Notes: generated by a model not told the origin, from the letters alone. Positions 17,442 to 27,495 are shown, counted from the first letter of the stretch. The stretch: DNA of 64,000 nt from Shewanella pneumatophori (GCF_023283895.1 NZ_JAKILB010000001.1:186001-250000); one strand, 5' to 3'. A program made the numbers and translations.

Positions 17442-20003
17442 ATGTCCCAGCCACAAGCTAAATTCCTTAAAGATTATCAAGCACCAGATTTTCATATTAC
17501 CCATATCGATCTCGACTTCTCCTTAGCAGGTAAGCAAACTGAAATCATTGCTACGAGTACTGTACGCCGTCAAGGTTCTCATCAAAGTCCACTCATTTTA
17601 GTTGGTGACGATATTCAATTACAAAGTGTGTTGATTAATGGTGAAGCAGCACAATATGTAGAGCGAGCAGGTGAGCTAGTCATTGAAACTAAACTGAATG
17701 AATTTGAGTTGCAGGTCCGCTCATCACTTGACCCTGAGGCTAATACTAGCCTGGAAGGGCTGTATATGTCTGATGGTGCTTATTGTACTCAATGTGAAGC
17801 TGAAGGTTTTAGGCGTATTACCTATTTTCTTGACCGCCCTGATGTTCTCGCTATTTATACGGTACGAATTACTGCTGATAAACAAGCTTTCCCGTATTTA
17901 TTAAGTAACGGTAACCTTGTTGAAAGTGGTGAAACGAGTGATGGTTTACATTTTGCACAATGGCATGATCCCTTTCCAAAACCAGCATACCTGTTTGCAT
18001 TAGTGGCCGGCGACTTTGATTTACTTGAAGACCGCTTCACAACTTGCAGTAAGCGAGATATCAAGCTTCAGGTTTTTGTTGATAAAGGTAACTTGCATAA
18101 AGCGCATCATGCTATGGCATCGTTAAAAAAATCAATGGCATGGGATGAAAGTCGCTTCAACCTTGAATATGACTTAGATATTTACATGATAGTTGCCGTC
18201 GACTTTTTTAACATGGGCGCAATGGAAAACAAAGGCTTAAATGTTTTCAATACTAAGTTTGTTCTAGCTGATAAAGATTCTGCTACGGATGATGATTATC
18301 ATGGTATCGAGTCTGTTGTTGGTCACGAATACTTCCACAATTGGACCGGAAACCGCGTTACTTGCCGCGATTGGTTTCAGTTAAGCCTGAAAGAAGGGTT
18401 AACAGTATTCAGAGATCAAGAGTTTAGCTCTGATTTAGGTTCTCGTGCCGTTAACCGTATTCATGCTATCAAGATAATGAAAAACCAGCAGTTTGCTGAA
18501 GACTCAGGTCCTATGGCTCATCCAATTCGTCCAGAATCTGTGATTGAGATGAATAACTTCTATACCGTTACTGTTTATAACAAAGGCGCTGAAGTTATTA
18601 GAATGATGCACACCTTGTTAGGTGAGGCGAGTTTTCAAAAGGGGATGGCGCTTTATTTTGAGCGACATGATGGACAAGCGGTTACCTGTGATGACTTTGT
18701 CGCTGCGATGGAAGATGCCAGTGGCGTAGATTTAACTCAGTTTAGGCGTTGGTATAGTCAGGCGGGGACGCCACAAGTCGATATTAAAGAACAATTTGAT
18801 AGCGAAACTAATACCTATACACTGACTTTGGCGCAATCAATTCCAGCTACGCCAGACGGCTCCGCTAAATTGCCGCTGCATATTCCGTTCGATATTGAGC
18901 TAATTGACCCAGCGGGCGAGTCTATTGTTAATAAGGTTTTAGACTTTACTCAAGAGCAACAAGTATTTAGTTTTGAAAATATCCAACAGCAACCGGTCGC
19001 TTCTTTACTACAAGACTTTTCAGCGCCAGTAAAGCTTAACTTCGATTATTCCGTTGCTCAGTTAGTGCATATCATGCGGTATGCAACTAGCGAGGTAGCG
19101 AAATGGGAAGCTTCAGTTGCATTATTTAGTCAGTCAGTTTGGCAAAATGTTGAGCGTTTACAACAACAGCAAGCTATGTTCATTGACCCAAGAATTATCG
19201 ATGCCTTTAAAGGCGTTATTCTAGCTGAAGATTTAGACAAAGCATTAATGGCGGAAATTTTAACCATGCCTAGCGCTGGGTCGTTAATTGAGCAAAAGAG
19301 TACCGTTGATCTCGATAATCTGGCATTGGCGAGGGAGTTTGTTGTACTTGAGATCGCTGAAAATTGTGAAGATGAATTACTTGCAACTGTTAGAGAGTTA
19401 GCATCTATCGATGATGCTGCTGCACGCTCACTAAAGAATGTCTGCTTAAATTTATTAGTTAAAGTTGATAATACTCATGCAGAGTTAGCGCAAAAGCAAT
19501 TTGCTCAAGCGATTAACATGACAGACAGTTTAGCGGCGTTAACCGCGCTGAACTCAGAGCCATCAGCTATCCGTGATCAACTGATGTCCCAATTTGAGAA
19601 AAAGTGGCTCAAAACCCCATTAGTGATGGATAAGTGGTTTGCTTTACATGCAACCTTAAATGACACTCTGTGCATTGCTACGCTTAAGGCGTTATTTGAA
19701 CATCAGGCATTTAGTTTCAATAATCCAAACAGAGTTCGCTCGTTAATTGGGATTTTTGCAGCCGCTAATACATTTGAATTCCATAGAAAAGATGGTCTGG
19801 GATATGAGTTTTTAGCTGACGCGATCGTAAAGTTGAACACACTGAACCCACAGGTTGCAGCTCGTATAATTACGCCACTGATCCAATTTAAAAAGTTTGA
19901 TTCTGAGCGTCAACAATTGATGACTCAGCAGTTAAATCGGATTTTGAAAGTGGAAAATCTTTCAAAAGATCTTTATGAAAAAGTAACTAAAGCTTTGGCT
20001 TAA
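17442..20003 (+). CDS. pepN: Aminopeptidase N (M1 family)
   Basis: Cytosolic zinc aminopeptidase with broad specificity, involved in peptide turnover. The GAMEN substrate motif is at about residue 258 and the zinc site HEYFHNWTGNR (HExxH) at about 294, with the third ligand Glu in LKEGLTVFRDQEF. The positions and the 853-residue length closely match E. coli PepN (870). It has its own start region after the prc terminator and ends at a hairpin before the DUF2835 gene. Confidence 0.97.
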   Translation: MSQPQAKFLKDYQAPDFHITHIDLDFSLAGKQTEIIATSTVRRQGSHQSPLILVGDDIQLQSVLINGEAAQYVERAGELVIETKLNEFELQVRSSLDPEANTSLEGLYMSDGAYCTQCEAEGFRRITYFLDRPDVLAIYTVRITADKQAFPYLLSNGNLVESGETSDGLHFAQWHDPFPKPAYLFALVAGDFDLLEDRFTTCSKRDIKLQVFVDKGNLHKAHHAMASLKKSMAWDESRFNLEYDLDIYMIVAVDFFNMGAMENKGLNVFNTKFVLADKDSATDDDYHGIESVVGHEYFHNWTGNRVTCRDWFQLSLKEGLTVFRDQEFSSDLGSRAVNRIHAIKIMKNQQFAEDSGPMAHPIRPESVIEMNNFYTVTVYNKGAEVIRMMHTLLGEASFQKGMALYFERHDGQAVTCDDFVAAMEDASGVDLTQFRRWYSQAGTPQVDIKEQFDSETNTYTLTLAQSIPATPDGSAKLPLHIPFDIELIDPAGESIVNKVLDFTQEQQVFSFENIQQQPVASLLQDFSAPVKLNFDYSVAQLVHIMRYATSEVAKWEASVALFSQSVWQNVERLQQQQAMFIDPRIIDAFKGVILAEDLDKALMAEILTMPSAGSLIEQKSTVDLDNLALAREFVVLEIAENCEDELLATVRELASIDDAAARSLKNVCLNLLVKVDNTHAELAQKQFAQAINMTDSLAALTALNSEPSAIRDQLMSQFEKKWLKTPLVMDKWFALHATLNDTLCIATLKALFEHQAFSFNNPNRVRSLIGIFAAANTFEFHRKDGLGYEFLADAIVKLNTLNPQVAARIITPLIQFKKFDSERQQLMTQQLNRILKVENLSKDLYEKVTKALA

Positions 20004-20049
20004 CACTTTTGCGAGATAATACTCAGATTTGAGTATTACTCAATGTAAC

Positions 20050-20085
20050 CGCGCCTCAATGGTTTCTGAAAATTATTGAGGCGCG
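20050..20085 (+). terminator. Hairpin after pepN
   Basis: Eleven-base-pair stem CGCGCCTCAAT/ATTGAGGCGCG with a 14-nt loop. The T-tract is weak (GTTATTATAT), so it may be a partial terminator between pepN and the DUF2835 gene. Confidence 0.55.
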
Positions 20086-20122
20086 TTATTATATCGCTAT
20101 TGAAAATCGAGAGAGTAAGTAC

Positions 20123-20353
20123 GTGTCATCAGGTCATCAGCAGTTTCATTTTCCCCTAAATATCAGTTACCAAGAATTCTTACCTTATTACCGCGGTGAA
20201 GTGAATAAGGTCGAGGTTGTTGATGTCAAAGGGCAAACTCTATGGATAAACGCCAAACATTTTCGCCGTTTTTTAACTTCAAGCGGGATCCGTGCATATT
20301 TTTGTATGACAATTGATGCACAAGGAAATTTAATTAGCTTAGAAAAAAATTAG
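20123..20353 (+). CDS. DUF2835 family protein
   Basis: A 76-residue protein of a short gammaproteobacterial family of unknown function. The segment FPLNISYQEFLPYYRGEVNKVEVVDVKGQTLWINAKHFRRFLT is typical of the family, and the protein looks like a small soluble beta-rich domain. The start is a GTG. This gene commonly follows pepN in Shewanella-like genomes. No catalytic motif is seen. Confidence 0.8.
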   Translation: MSSGHQQFHFPLNISYQEFLPYYRGEVNKVEVVDVKGQTLWINAKHFRRFLTSSGIRAYFCMTIDAQGNLISLEKN

Positions 20354-20669
20354 AGTAATTACTTCAAACGTACGATTGCTTTAAACAATGCGTCAGTAAA
20401 CTATCGCTTGTATATAACTTACTGTTAATAAACCATATAAAGTCAAAACCCCTCTGTTTTTCTAGTTAACCTGTTGCTGATTTAAATACACTCTCAAAAA
20501 GGCTATTTGAATTTCTTTCTAAGTGACGAAATCTTTTAAATATTTTCTATGTTTCGTCCTTGCTCACTTCGTGTAAATGCTGTAACAATGGTGTTACCTG
20601 TACGCTAACAGCATGTTGGTTATCAATTCCTATAACAAAAGAATCCAGCAGGTTACGGAGAGAAGCTAA
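20354..20669 (+). promoter_or_regulatory. Upstream region of the DUF1302 cassette with nested inverted repeats
   Basis: No gene is seen in this 316-bp gap. It holds an inverted repeat GTAACA-ATGG-TGTTAC at 20582-20597, nested within TGCTGT (20578-20583) and ACAGCA (20608-20613), about 60-90 bp before the DUF1302 start. This is a plausible operator, but no regulator is identified. Confidence 0.35.
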
Positions 20670-22718
20670 ATGAAAAAGGTTAAAAACGGCTTTAATAAGT
20701 CTACGCTCGCTTTGGGGATAGTTGCAGCGCTTGGATTTGGTATGACAAATCAGGCTAATGCAGTTTCATTCAATTGGGGTGATGTAGAAGGAACATTCGA
20801 CTCGACTTGGACTGCTGGTGCAAGTTGGCGCGTTGAGGGGAGAGATTGGGATAATCAAATTGGTAAGGTAAATCACCCGAGATTTGATTGGTCTGGTTAC
20901 TCTGCTTTTGGTGATACAAAATATAGCTCTGCAGAAATTTGGGCTCAACCAGGCTCATACTCAAGTAACGGTGATTTGAGTAACTTACTTTACTCTCAAG
21001 GCGATACCACCTCAGAGATCTTTAAAGGTTTACACGAGTTATCATTGAAATACCAAAACTTCGGTCTATTTGCCCGTGGAATGTATTTCTATGATAGAAA
21101 AATGAATGATGGTGATTTTGGTTTCAATGATCCATTAACAGGCAAGGAGTTCGATCCTTGTGCTGACAGCCAAGCATCTGAAGTTCAGTGTAAAGATATT
21201 CGCTTACTCGATGCGTTTGTTTATGCTGACTTCGATTTTAACGATGGTGCTAATCCACTTTCAATCCGTGTTGGTAATCAAGTTGTCTCTTGGGGAGAAA
21301 GTACTCTTATTGCCCATGGTATTGGTGTGATTAACCCGGTCGATTTAAATATTCTTAATGCTCCTGGTGCAGAACTAAAAGAAGCATTTAGACCTCAAGG
21401 CATGGTTTGGGCGTCTTTCGGTGTGACTGATAACTTGTCAGTTGAAGGTTTCTATCAGTATGACTGGGAGCCTGTATGGGTACCAACGCCGGGTTCATTC
21501 TTCTCAACCAATGACTTTGCCGGTTATGGCGGTTACAGCCAAAATGCTCAGTTAGGCTTTAACGCTAATCCTGACATGAATTTAGATTTCCTTATGGCTG
21601 AATACAATGCACTTGTTGGTATGGTGGGTTCTGGTCAAGTAGATGCAGCAACTTTAGCGTCACTCGCATTAGCCTATCCAACAAAAGCTACTCTAGTGGA
21701 AGATCCTGCTGAAGCAAGTGATGATGGCCAATGGGGTGTCAAGTTAGGGTACTATTCACCAGAGCTAGGCGAAACTGAGTTTGGTTTATATTATATGAAC
21801 TATCATAGCCGTCGTCCGCTGATCAGCGGTACCACAGCTAACTTTACTCAAGAAGCTATTGGTCGAGACTTACAACGTCTAGGCGGTAAAGCGCAGTCCG
21901 GCGAAGCGATGACTCGCGAAGATTTACTCGCTTTGGAGACGTTTTCTAAAGCGCAAATTGTATACCCTGAAGATATTCAATTAATGGGTGTGAGTTTTAA
22001 CACTTTATTAGGTGATACATCGGTTGCCGGTGAAATTGCTCACCGTTTAGATGAGCCTCTGCAGATTGATGATGTTGAACTTCTATTCGCAGCAATGCCG
22101 CAGCAGCTTGCTAATGCTGGACTACGTCCAGATCTTGATGGCATTTCTCAGGTTGAGAATTATGGTCCGGGCGAATATGCCGAAGGCTTTATTCGTTTAG
22201 ATACTACGCAAGCACAAACGACCTTTACTCACTTATTTGGTCCAACTCTTGGTACCGATAACTTGACTATGCTGGCTGAAATCGGTGGTGTTTGGATCCA
22301 CGATATGCCAAGCCATGATGAGCTGCGCTTAAATGGTCCTGGAACAGGTCGCTCAGGCGGTAATCCAGATATGCCAGGTATTATCGAAGCTCTACATAAC
22401 GGACCAGAAACAAATCCATTCCCAACAGACTTTGCTTGGGGTTATCGATTAGTTGCTAAAGCCGATTATAACAACGTATGGGGTGGGGTGAATATTGCGC
22501 CACGAGTGATTTTCTCTCATGACGTTGACGGTATTACGCCGGATCCAATGTTCCTATTTACAGAAGGTAAGAAATCAGTTGCGGTTGGGATTAACTTTGA
22601 TTACCAAAGCCGCTGGGGAGCTGATATTTCGTACAACACCTTCTTTGGTGGAGTAGGGACAACTAATACAATGGCTGATAGAGACTATGTTTCTTTCAAC
22701 ATTAAGTATTCAATTTAA
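20670..22718 (+). CDS. DUF1302 family outer-membrane protein
   Basis: Predicted outer-membrane beta-barrel of 682 residues. It has a clear signal peptide (about 31 residues, ending QANA before VSFNWGD), alternating strand patterns such as NPLSIRVGNQVVSWGES, and ends in YVSFNIKYSI, consistent with a barrel-assembly signal. The family usually precedes DUF1329, as here, and is often found near fatty-acid, alkane or steroid degradation genes. A role as a porin-like route or receptor for hydrophobic compounds is inference. The start is supported by a GGAGAG site. It is first in a four-gene unit. Confidence 0.83.
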   Translation: MKKVKNGFNKSTLALGIVAALGFGMTNQANAVSFNWGDVEGTFDSTWTAGASWRVEGRDWDNQIGKVNHPRFDWSGYSAFGDTKYSSAEIWAQPGSYSSNGDLSNLLYSQGDTTSEIFKGLHELSLKYQNFGLFARGMYFYDRKMNDGDFGFNDPLTGKEFDPCADSQASEVQCKDIRLLDAFVYADFDFNDGANPLSIRVGNQVVSWGESTLIAHGIGVINPVDLNILNAPGAELKEAFRPQGMVWASFGVTDNLSVEGFYQYDWEPVWVPTPGSFFSTNDFAGYGGYSQNAQLGFNANPDMNLDFLMAEYNALVGMVGSGQVDAATLASLALAYPTKATLVEDPAEASDDGQWGVKLGYYSPELGETEFGLYYMNYHSRRPLISGTTANFTQEAIGRDLQRLGGKAQSGEAMTREDLLALETFSKAQIVYPEDIQLMGVSFNTLLGDTSVAGEIAHRLDEPLQIDDVELLFAAMPQQLANAGLRPDLDGISQVENYGPGEYAEGFIRLDTTQAQTTFTHLFGPTLGTDNLTMLAEIGGVWIHDMPSHDELRLNGPGTGRSGGNPDMPGIIEALHNGPETNPFPTDFAWGYRLVAKADYNNVWGGVNIAPRVIFSHDVDGITPDPMFLFTEGKKSVAVGINFDYQSRWGADISYNTFFGGVGTTNTMADRDYVSFNIKYSI

Positions 22719-22737
22719 AATCACAAGGACAATAACA

Positions 22738-24102
22738 ATGAATAAACTTGCGATATTGCCTGTAGCAGTGATGTTTGCTATCAGCGCACCAGTAGCGATG
22801 GCAAAAGTGTCTGAAGCAGATGCTGCTAAATTAGGTACAGAGCTAACGCCATTAGGTGGTGAAAAGGCAGGAAATGCTGATGGTTCTATTCCAGCTTGGG
22901 ATGGTGGTATTACTAAACCAGTAGCCGGTTACAGTAAAGGCATGCATCATCCGGATCCGTTCCCAAATGATAAAATTGAATTTACCATTACCAATGCCAA
23001 TAAAGATAAGTACAAAGAGTATCTATCAGATGGGCAAGTGAAATTATTTGAGCTTTATCCTGAAACATTCAAGATGAATGTTTACCAGACTCGACGCTCT
23101 GCATCTGTACCACAGTTCGTTTACGACGCAACGAAAGAAAATGCTACCCGAGCTGAGCTAATTGATGGCGGTAATGGTATTAAAGGCGCTTCGATTGGTA
23201 TCCCTTTCCCTATGCCCGAAAATGGTTTAGAGGTTATTTGGAATCACGTATTGCGATTCCGCGGTGTTGATATTAAAACTTCTCGTAGTCAGGCGGCGCC
23301 AACTGCGGGCGGTAGTTATACCTTGGTAGAAACCGCTGAAGAAATTCGTTTTCAGTACTCTCGTCCTGAGATGACTCTTGATAAATTGTCTAACGACAAT
23401 ACGCTGTTTTTCTTTAAACAAGTTGTAACCCAACCTGCGCGACTAGCGGGTACTGCGCTGCTTGTAAAAGAAACTATGGATCAAGAAAAGTTACCTCGCC
23501 AAGCATGGACTTATAACACAGGGCAGCGCCGAGTACGTAAAGCGCCTAACGTTGCGTTTGATACGCCAGGTACAGTGTCTGATGGCCTAAGAACAACCGA
23601 TGATTTCGATATGTTTAACGGCTCACCGGTACGCTACAACTGGGAGCTAGTGGGGAAGCAAGAGCTTTATATTCCATATAACGACTATAAGTTGCATTCA
23701 GACAAGCTTGATTATGATCAGATTATCACCCCAGGTCATATCAACCCGGAATACGTGCGTTATGAAAAGCATCGTGTTTGGGTAGTGAAGGCTACATTAA
23801 AAGAGGGCATGCGTCATATCTATAAGGCACGTACTTTCTATATTGATGAAGATTCATGGCAGGTATCGGTAGCCGATCTTTACGATAATCGTGATGAACT
23901 TTATCGCGTTGCGATCGCTCATGGTCTTAACTACTACGAAGTGCCAACCCAGTGGAGTACGTTAGAAGTATTCCATGACTTACAGTCGCGTCGTTATATC
24001 GCCATGGGCTTAGATAATGAAGGTCGTATGTATGACTTTGATGCCAAGCTAAGTGAAGCTAACTTCACACCGGCAGCGCTGCGCCGTGCAGGTATCCGCT
24101 AA
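22738..24102 (+). CDS. DUF1329 family exported protein
   Basis: A 454-residue exported protein. The ATG at 22738 gives a signal peptide (MNKLAILPVAVMFAISAPVAMA) and has AAGGA upstream, so an in-frame upstream start at 22687, inside the DUF1302 gene, is rejected. The family has a LolB/LppX-like lipid-carrier fold according to structural work on relatives. Family blocks visible here include GTELTPLGGEKAGNADGSIPAWDGGI near the mature N-terminus and DFDMFNGSPVRYNWELVGKQELYIPYN. No lipobox is seen, so it is probably periplasmic. It lies 19 bp after the DUF1302 gene. Confidence 0.83.
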   Translation: MNKLAILPVAVMFAISAPVAMAKVSEADAAKLGTELTPLGGEKAGNADGSIPAWDGGITKPVAGYSKGMHHPDPFPNDKIEFTITNANKDKYKEYLSDGQVKLFELYPETFKMNVYQTRRSASVPQFVYDATKENATRAELIDGGNGIKGASIGIPFPMPENGLEVIWNHVLRFRGVDIKTSRSQAAPTAGGSYTLVETAEEIRFQYSRPEMTLDKLSNDNTLFFFKQVVTQPARLAGTALLVKETMDQEKLPRQAWTYNTGQRRVRKAPNVAFDTPGTVSDGLRTTDDFDMFNGSPVRYNWELVGKQELYIPYNDYKLHSDKLDYDQIITPGHINPEYVRYEKHRVWVVKATLKEGMRHIYKARTFYIDEDSWQVSVADLYDNRDELYRVAIAHGLNYYEVPTQWSTLEVFHDLQSRRYIAMGLDNEGRMYDFDAKLSEANFTPAALRRAGIR

Positions 24103-24116
24103 ACCCTCCGCTCTAA

Positions 24117-24136
24117 GAGGGGCGCAAGCCCCTCTC
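24117..24136 (+). promoter_or_regulatory. Intercistronic GNRA-type stem-loop
   Basis: A perfect 8-bp stem AGAGGGGC/GCCCCTCT closed by a GCAA tetraloop lies between the DUF1329 and YCF48-like genes. It has no T-tract, so it more likely stabilises or processes mRNA than terminates transcription. Confidence 0.6.
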
Positions 24137-24156
24137 TACATTTAAAGGAAGTTTGT

Positions 24157-25173
24157 ATGTCGTTTAGCATGCTTCGATTTATCTCAATATTGAGTTTTAT
24201 AAGCCTTTTTCATACCGTTCCAGTATTGGCTCAAGAGAAAAATTTACAACAACAAATTCAACCTCTTGCTGCAAACTCTCTTATTTTAGATATCGCAAAG
24301 AATCAACAAACCTTGGTTGCCGTCGGTGAGCGAGGACACGCGTTTGTTTTCGATAAAACATGGCAACAAGTTAATACTCCTACTGAAGTGCTGTTAACAA
24401 AAGCGTTTTTTGTTTCGCCTCTAAAAGGTTGGGCTGTTGGCCATGACGCAACGATTTTGCATACGCAAGACGGTGGCCATTCATGGCAGCTGCAAATGCA
24501 ATCGGCTGAAATTGAAAAACCGTTTTTGGACGTTTTGTTTTTCAATGAGCAAGAAGGCGTTGCTGTTGGCGCTTATGGATTGTTTTATCGAACGTTAGAT
24601 GGTGGTAACACTTGGAGCAGTGAGTACCATCAAGAACTGCTATTTGAAGAAGACGTCGCTTATCTAGAAGAGCTAAAAGCCGAAGATGAAGCGCTTTACC
24701 TTTCAGAACGTAGCACACTACTACCGCATTTTAATCGAATTATCCCTGCAACAAATAACACTTTACTGATGGTTGGCGAACTTGGCCTCGTTGCGACTTC
24801 TGTCGATAAAGGTCTTACTTGGTTAAAGCAAGATTTTATATACGAAGGTTCTTTGTTTAATGCCTCTATTGTTGATGATACTGCTTTTGTAATGGGCTTG
24901 CGCGGCAATGTATTTATTAGCGACCTGCAATTGGTTAATTGGACAAAGGTTAACTTGCCTGTTGATTCAACAATCAATGCGGGTTTACGTTTAGGCGAAG
25001 GGACACTGCGTGTTGTAGGTAATGCAGGGGTGATAATCGATATTACAACTGCTGGAGAAAGTCAGTTAGTCGAGCAGCGACAAGGTGAAAACTTAGTTGC
25101 TATTGCCGAAGACTCAGAAGGACATCTTTGGGTCGCGGGTAATAAAGGTCTCATCAAATTAGAACAAAAATAA
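24157..25173 (+). CDS. YCF48-like beta-propeller exported protein
   Basis: A 338-residue exported protein with a signal peptide (ending about VLAQ, residue 25) and repeats of the YCF48/BNR propeller type: GWAVGHDATILHTQDGGHSWQLQ, GVAVGAYGLFYRTLDGGNTWSSE and VGELGLVATSVDKGLTWLKQ. Ycf48 in photosynthetic organisms assists photosystem II assembly. Bacterial relatives in this gene context have no such partner, so a scaffold or accessory role beside the RND transporter is inferred. RBS AAAGGAAG precedes the ATG; the RND gene follows after 12 bp. Confidence 0.82.
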   Translation: MSFSMLRFISILSFISLFHTVPVLAQEKNLQQQIQPLAANSLILDIAKNQQTLVAVGERGHAFVFDKTWQQVNTPTEVLLTKAFFVSPLKGWAVGHDATILHTQDGGHSWQLQMQSAEIEKPFLDVLFFNEQEGVAVGAYGLFYRTLDGGNTWSSEYHQELLFEEDVAYLEELKAEDEALYLSERSTLLPHFNRIIPATNNTLLMVGELGLVATSVDKGLTWLKQDFIYEGSLFNASIVDDTAFVMGLRGNVFISDLQLVNWTKVNLPVDSTINAGLRLGEGTLRVVGNAGVIIDITTAGESQLVEQRQGENLVAIAEDSEGHLWVAGNKGLIKLEQK

Positions 25174-25185
25174 TAGGGCCTTACT

Positions 25186-27486
25186 ATGTTAGATAAATTA
25201 GTTAATGGATTCGAATCTTATCTATTTCGTCATAGAGCATTTGTCATTCTTTTATTTGCGATTGCCACGATATTTTTAGGATTACAAGCAAGCAACCTAA
25301 AGATGGACGCGGCCTTTGTTAAAAACATTCCGCTGAACCATAGCTATATGCAAACTTATTTAAAGCACCAAAAACAGTTTGGTGGTGCAAATAGCATTAT
25401 GGTTGCGGTTGAAGATACTAGTGGCGATATTTTTAACCCAAACTTCTTCGATGCACTTAAAAATGTGCATGATCAGTTATTTTTTATCCCTGGAGTCGAC
25501 CGCGCTCAGGTTAAATCGCTATTTTCACCGTCAACGCGTTTTACTGAGGTGGTTGAAGATGGTTTTGCTGGCGGGCCAGTGATCCCCGCCGATTTTTCAA
25601 CGACCGAATATGGCTTAAAAGTTGTTCGTGGCAATATCGAAAAAGCAGGTATTGTCGGTCGCCTAATTGCTGAAGACTATTCTGCGGCAATGGTTAGCGC
25701 GCAGTTAATGGACTTTGACCCACAAACAGGTGAAGCCCTCGATACCTTGGCCTTTGCAGCTCAACTTGAAAAAGAGTTGCGTGAGCAATATGAAACAGAT
25801 GAAATAACAATTCATATTATCGGTTTTGCTAAAATGGCCGGTGACGTTGCTGACGGCGCAAAAGGCGTACTGCTGTTCTTCCTTATCGCGATTCTTGTTA
25901 CCGCGGTAATGGTGTTCTTTTTCTCAAAATCTGTAGCGCTGACTATTTTACCGTTGGTATGTAGTTTAGTCGCGGTGATCTGGCAGCTTGGCTTACTTAC
26001 TGTAGTTGGATTTGGCTTAGATCCCATGTCCATACTTATTCCATTTTTAGTGTTTGCTATTGGTGTTAGTCATAGCGTACAGATGATTAATGCGGTAAAG
26101 CGCAGAGTTACTGATGGACAAACAACCAAAGCCGCAGCAGCGTTAGCCTTTAGAAGCTTGTTGATCCCAGGTGGTGTGGCATTGTTGTCAGACACTATTG
26201 GTTTCATGACCCTGCTGGCAATTGATATTGGCATTATCCGAGAGTTAGCGATTTCTGCATCTTTAGGTGTAGCGGTGATTATTTTAACTAACTTAATGCT
26301 ACTGCCGCTGCTTATCTCATACACCTCGGTATCTGCAAATAGTACTGAGCAGCCACAAGTTAATCCTATTTGGCTAAAATTATCTAAGTTTGCCACCCTT
26401 AAATATGCCGTTTGGGTATTAGTGATCACTGCTGTGCTTTATGGCGTAGGTCTGCAGCAAGCTAACAAGATGAAGATTGGTGATCTGCAGGGCGGGGCGC
26501 CAGCGCTCCATCTTGACTCTCGCTATAACCAAGATACTTTCTTTATTACCGATAAGTTTTCAATCACCACAGATGTTATGACGGTAATTGTTGAAGCATT
26601 CCCAGAGGCTTGTACCTATCACTCAGTACTCACTGAAATAGACGAGTTTGAATGGCTAGTAAGCAACACTCCGGGTGTTGAATCAACAGCAAGTTTGGCC
26701 TCGGTTGCTAAACGAGTAAATGCGGGCTTTAACGAGGGCAACCCTAAATGGAGTGTGCTACCGAGAACCACCGCAAGTTTAGTGCAAGCTGTAGGGCGAG
26801 TACCAACAACTTCGGGACTATTGAATAGTGATTGTTCGGTGATGCCTGTTTACTTGTTCCTTGAAGATCATAAAGCTGAAACTATCGAGTTAGTGATTGA
26901 TAAAGTGAATGAGCTAAAGCTTAAGATGGATACAGATAAGATCCAGTTTAAGTTAGCTTCAGGCCCTGTAGGCGTAATGGCCGCAACGAATGAAGCAGTA
27001 GCTGAAGCCCAGCTGCCCATGATGCTTTATGTATATGGTGCGGTATTTATTTTATGTCTGATAAGTTTTCGTTCATTACGAGCAACTATCGCAGTAATTC
27101 TACCTCTGTATGTTGTTTCAACTTTAGCGCAAGCATTAATGACGCAGTTGGATATTGGCCTTGCGGTGAGTACGTTACCGGTTATTGCTTTGGGTGTGGG
27201 TATTGGTGTTGATTATGGTATCTATATCTTATCAACTATGGCGGTTCGTCTTCGTGATGGAATGCCGGTTCAACAAGCATATTATGAAGCGCTTGTGGAG
27301 CGTGGCAGCGCGGTGATCTTTACCGGACTGACATTGGCGATTGGTGTGAGTACTTGGTTCTTCTCTGCACTAAAATTCCAAATGGATATGGGAATATTGC
27401 TAACATTTATGTTTTTGGTAAATATGTTGGGAGCAATAATTATCCTCCCTGCAATAGCAGCGGTGTTTTGGCGGCAGCCCAAGTAG
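25186..27486 (+). CDS. RND/MMPL-family transporter
   Basis: Inner-membrane transporter of 766 residues with two sets of membrane helices, each preceded by a large periplasmic loop. There is one helix at about residues 17-33, a cluster at about 225-380, another helix at about 408 and a final cluster from about 610 to the end. The motif GVGIGVDYGIYILST in the second half and PFLVFAIGVSHSVQMI in the first resemble the sterol-sensing-like core of MMPL/HpnN proteins. Such proteins move lipids or other hydrophobic molecules, not drugs in general. It ends the four-gene unit and is followed by a strong terminator. Confidence 0.87.
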   Translation: MLDKLVNGFESYLFRHRAFVILLFAIATIFLGLQASNLKMDAAFVKNIPLNHSYMQTYLKHQKQFGGANSIMVAVEDTSGDIFNPNFFDALKNVHDQLFFIPGVDRAQVKSLFSPSTRFTEVVEDGFAGGPVIPADFSTTEYGLKVVRGNIEKAGIVGRLIAEDYSAAMVSAQLMDFDPQTGEALDTLAFAAQLEKELREQYETDEITIHIIGFAKMAGDVADGAKGVLLFFLIAILVTAVMVFFFSKSVALTILPLVCSLVAVIWQLGLLTVVGFGLDPMSILIPFLVFAIGVSHSVQMINAVKRRVTDGQTTKAAAALAFRSLLIPGGVALLSDTIGFMTLLAIDIGIIRELAISASLGVAVIILTNLMLLPLLISYTSVSANSTEQPQVNPIWLKLSKFATLKYAVWVLVITAVLYGVGLQQANKMKIGDLQGGAPALHLDSRYNQDTFFITDKFSITTDVMTVIVEAFPEACTYHSVLTEIDEFEWLVSNTPGVESTASLASVAKRVNAGFNEGNPKWSVLPRTTASLVQAVGRVPTTSGLLNSDCSVMPVYLFLEDHKAETIELVIDKVNELKLKMDTDKIQFKLASGPVGVMAATNEAVAEAQLPMMLYVYGAVFILCLISFRSLRATIAVILPLYVVSTLAQALMTQLDIGLAVSTLPVIALGVGIGVDYGIYILSTMAVRLRDGMPVQQAYYEALVERGSAVIFTGLTLAIGVSTWFFSALKFQMDMGILLTFMFLVNMLGAIIILPAIAAVFWRQPK

Positions 27487-27495
27487 AATAGGAAC

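Noticed and set aside
22687..22737. Longer N-terminus for the DUF1329 protein
   Set aside because: It overlaps the end of the DUF1302 gene and spoils the signal peptide; ATG 22738 has its own AAGGA site.
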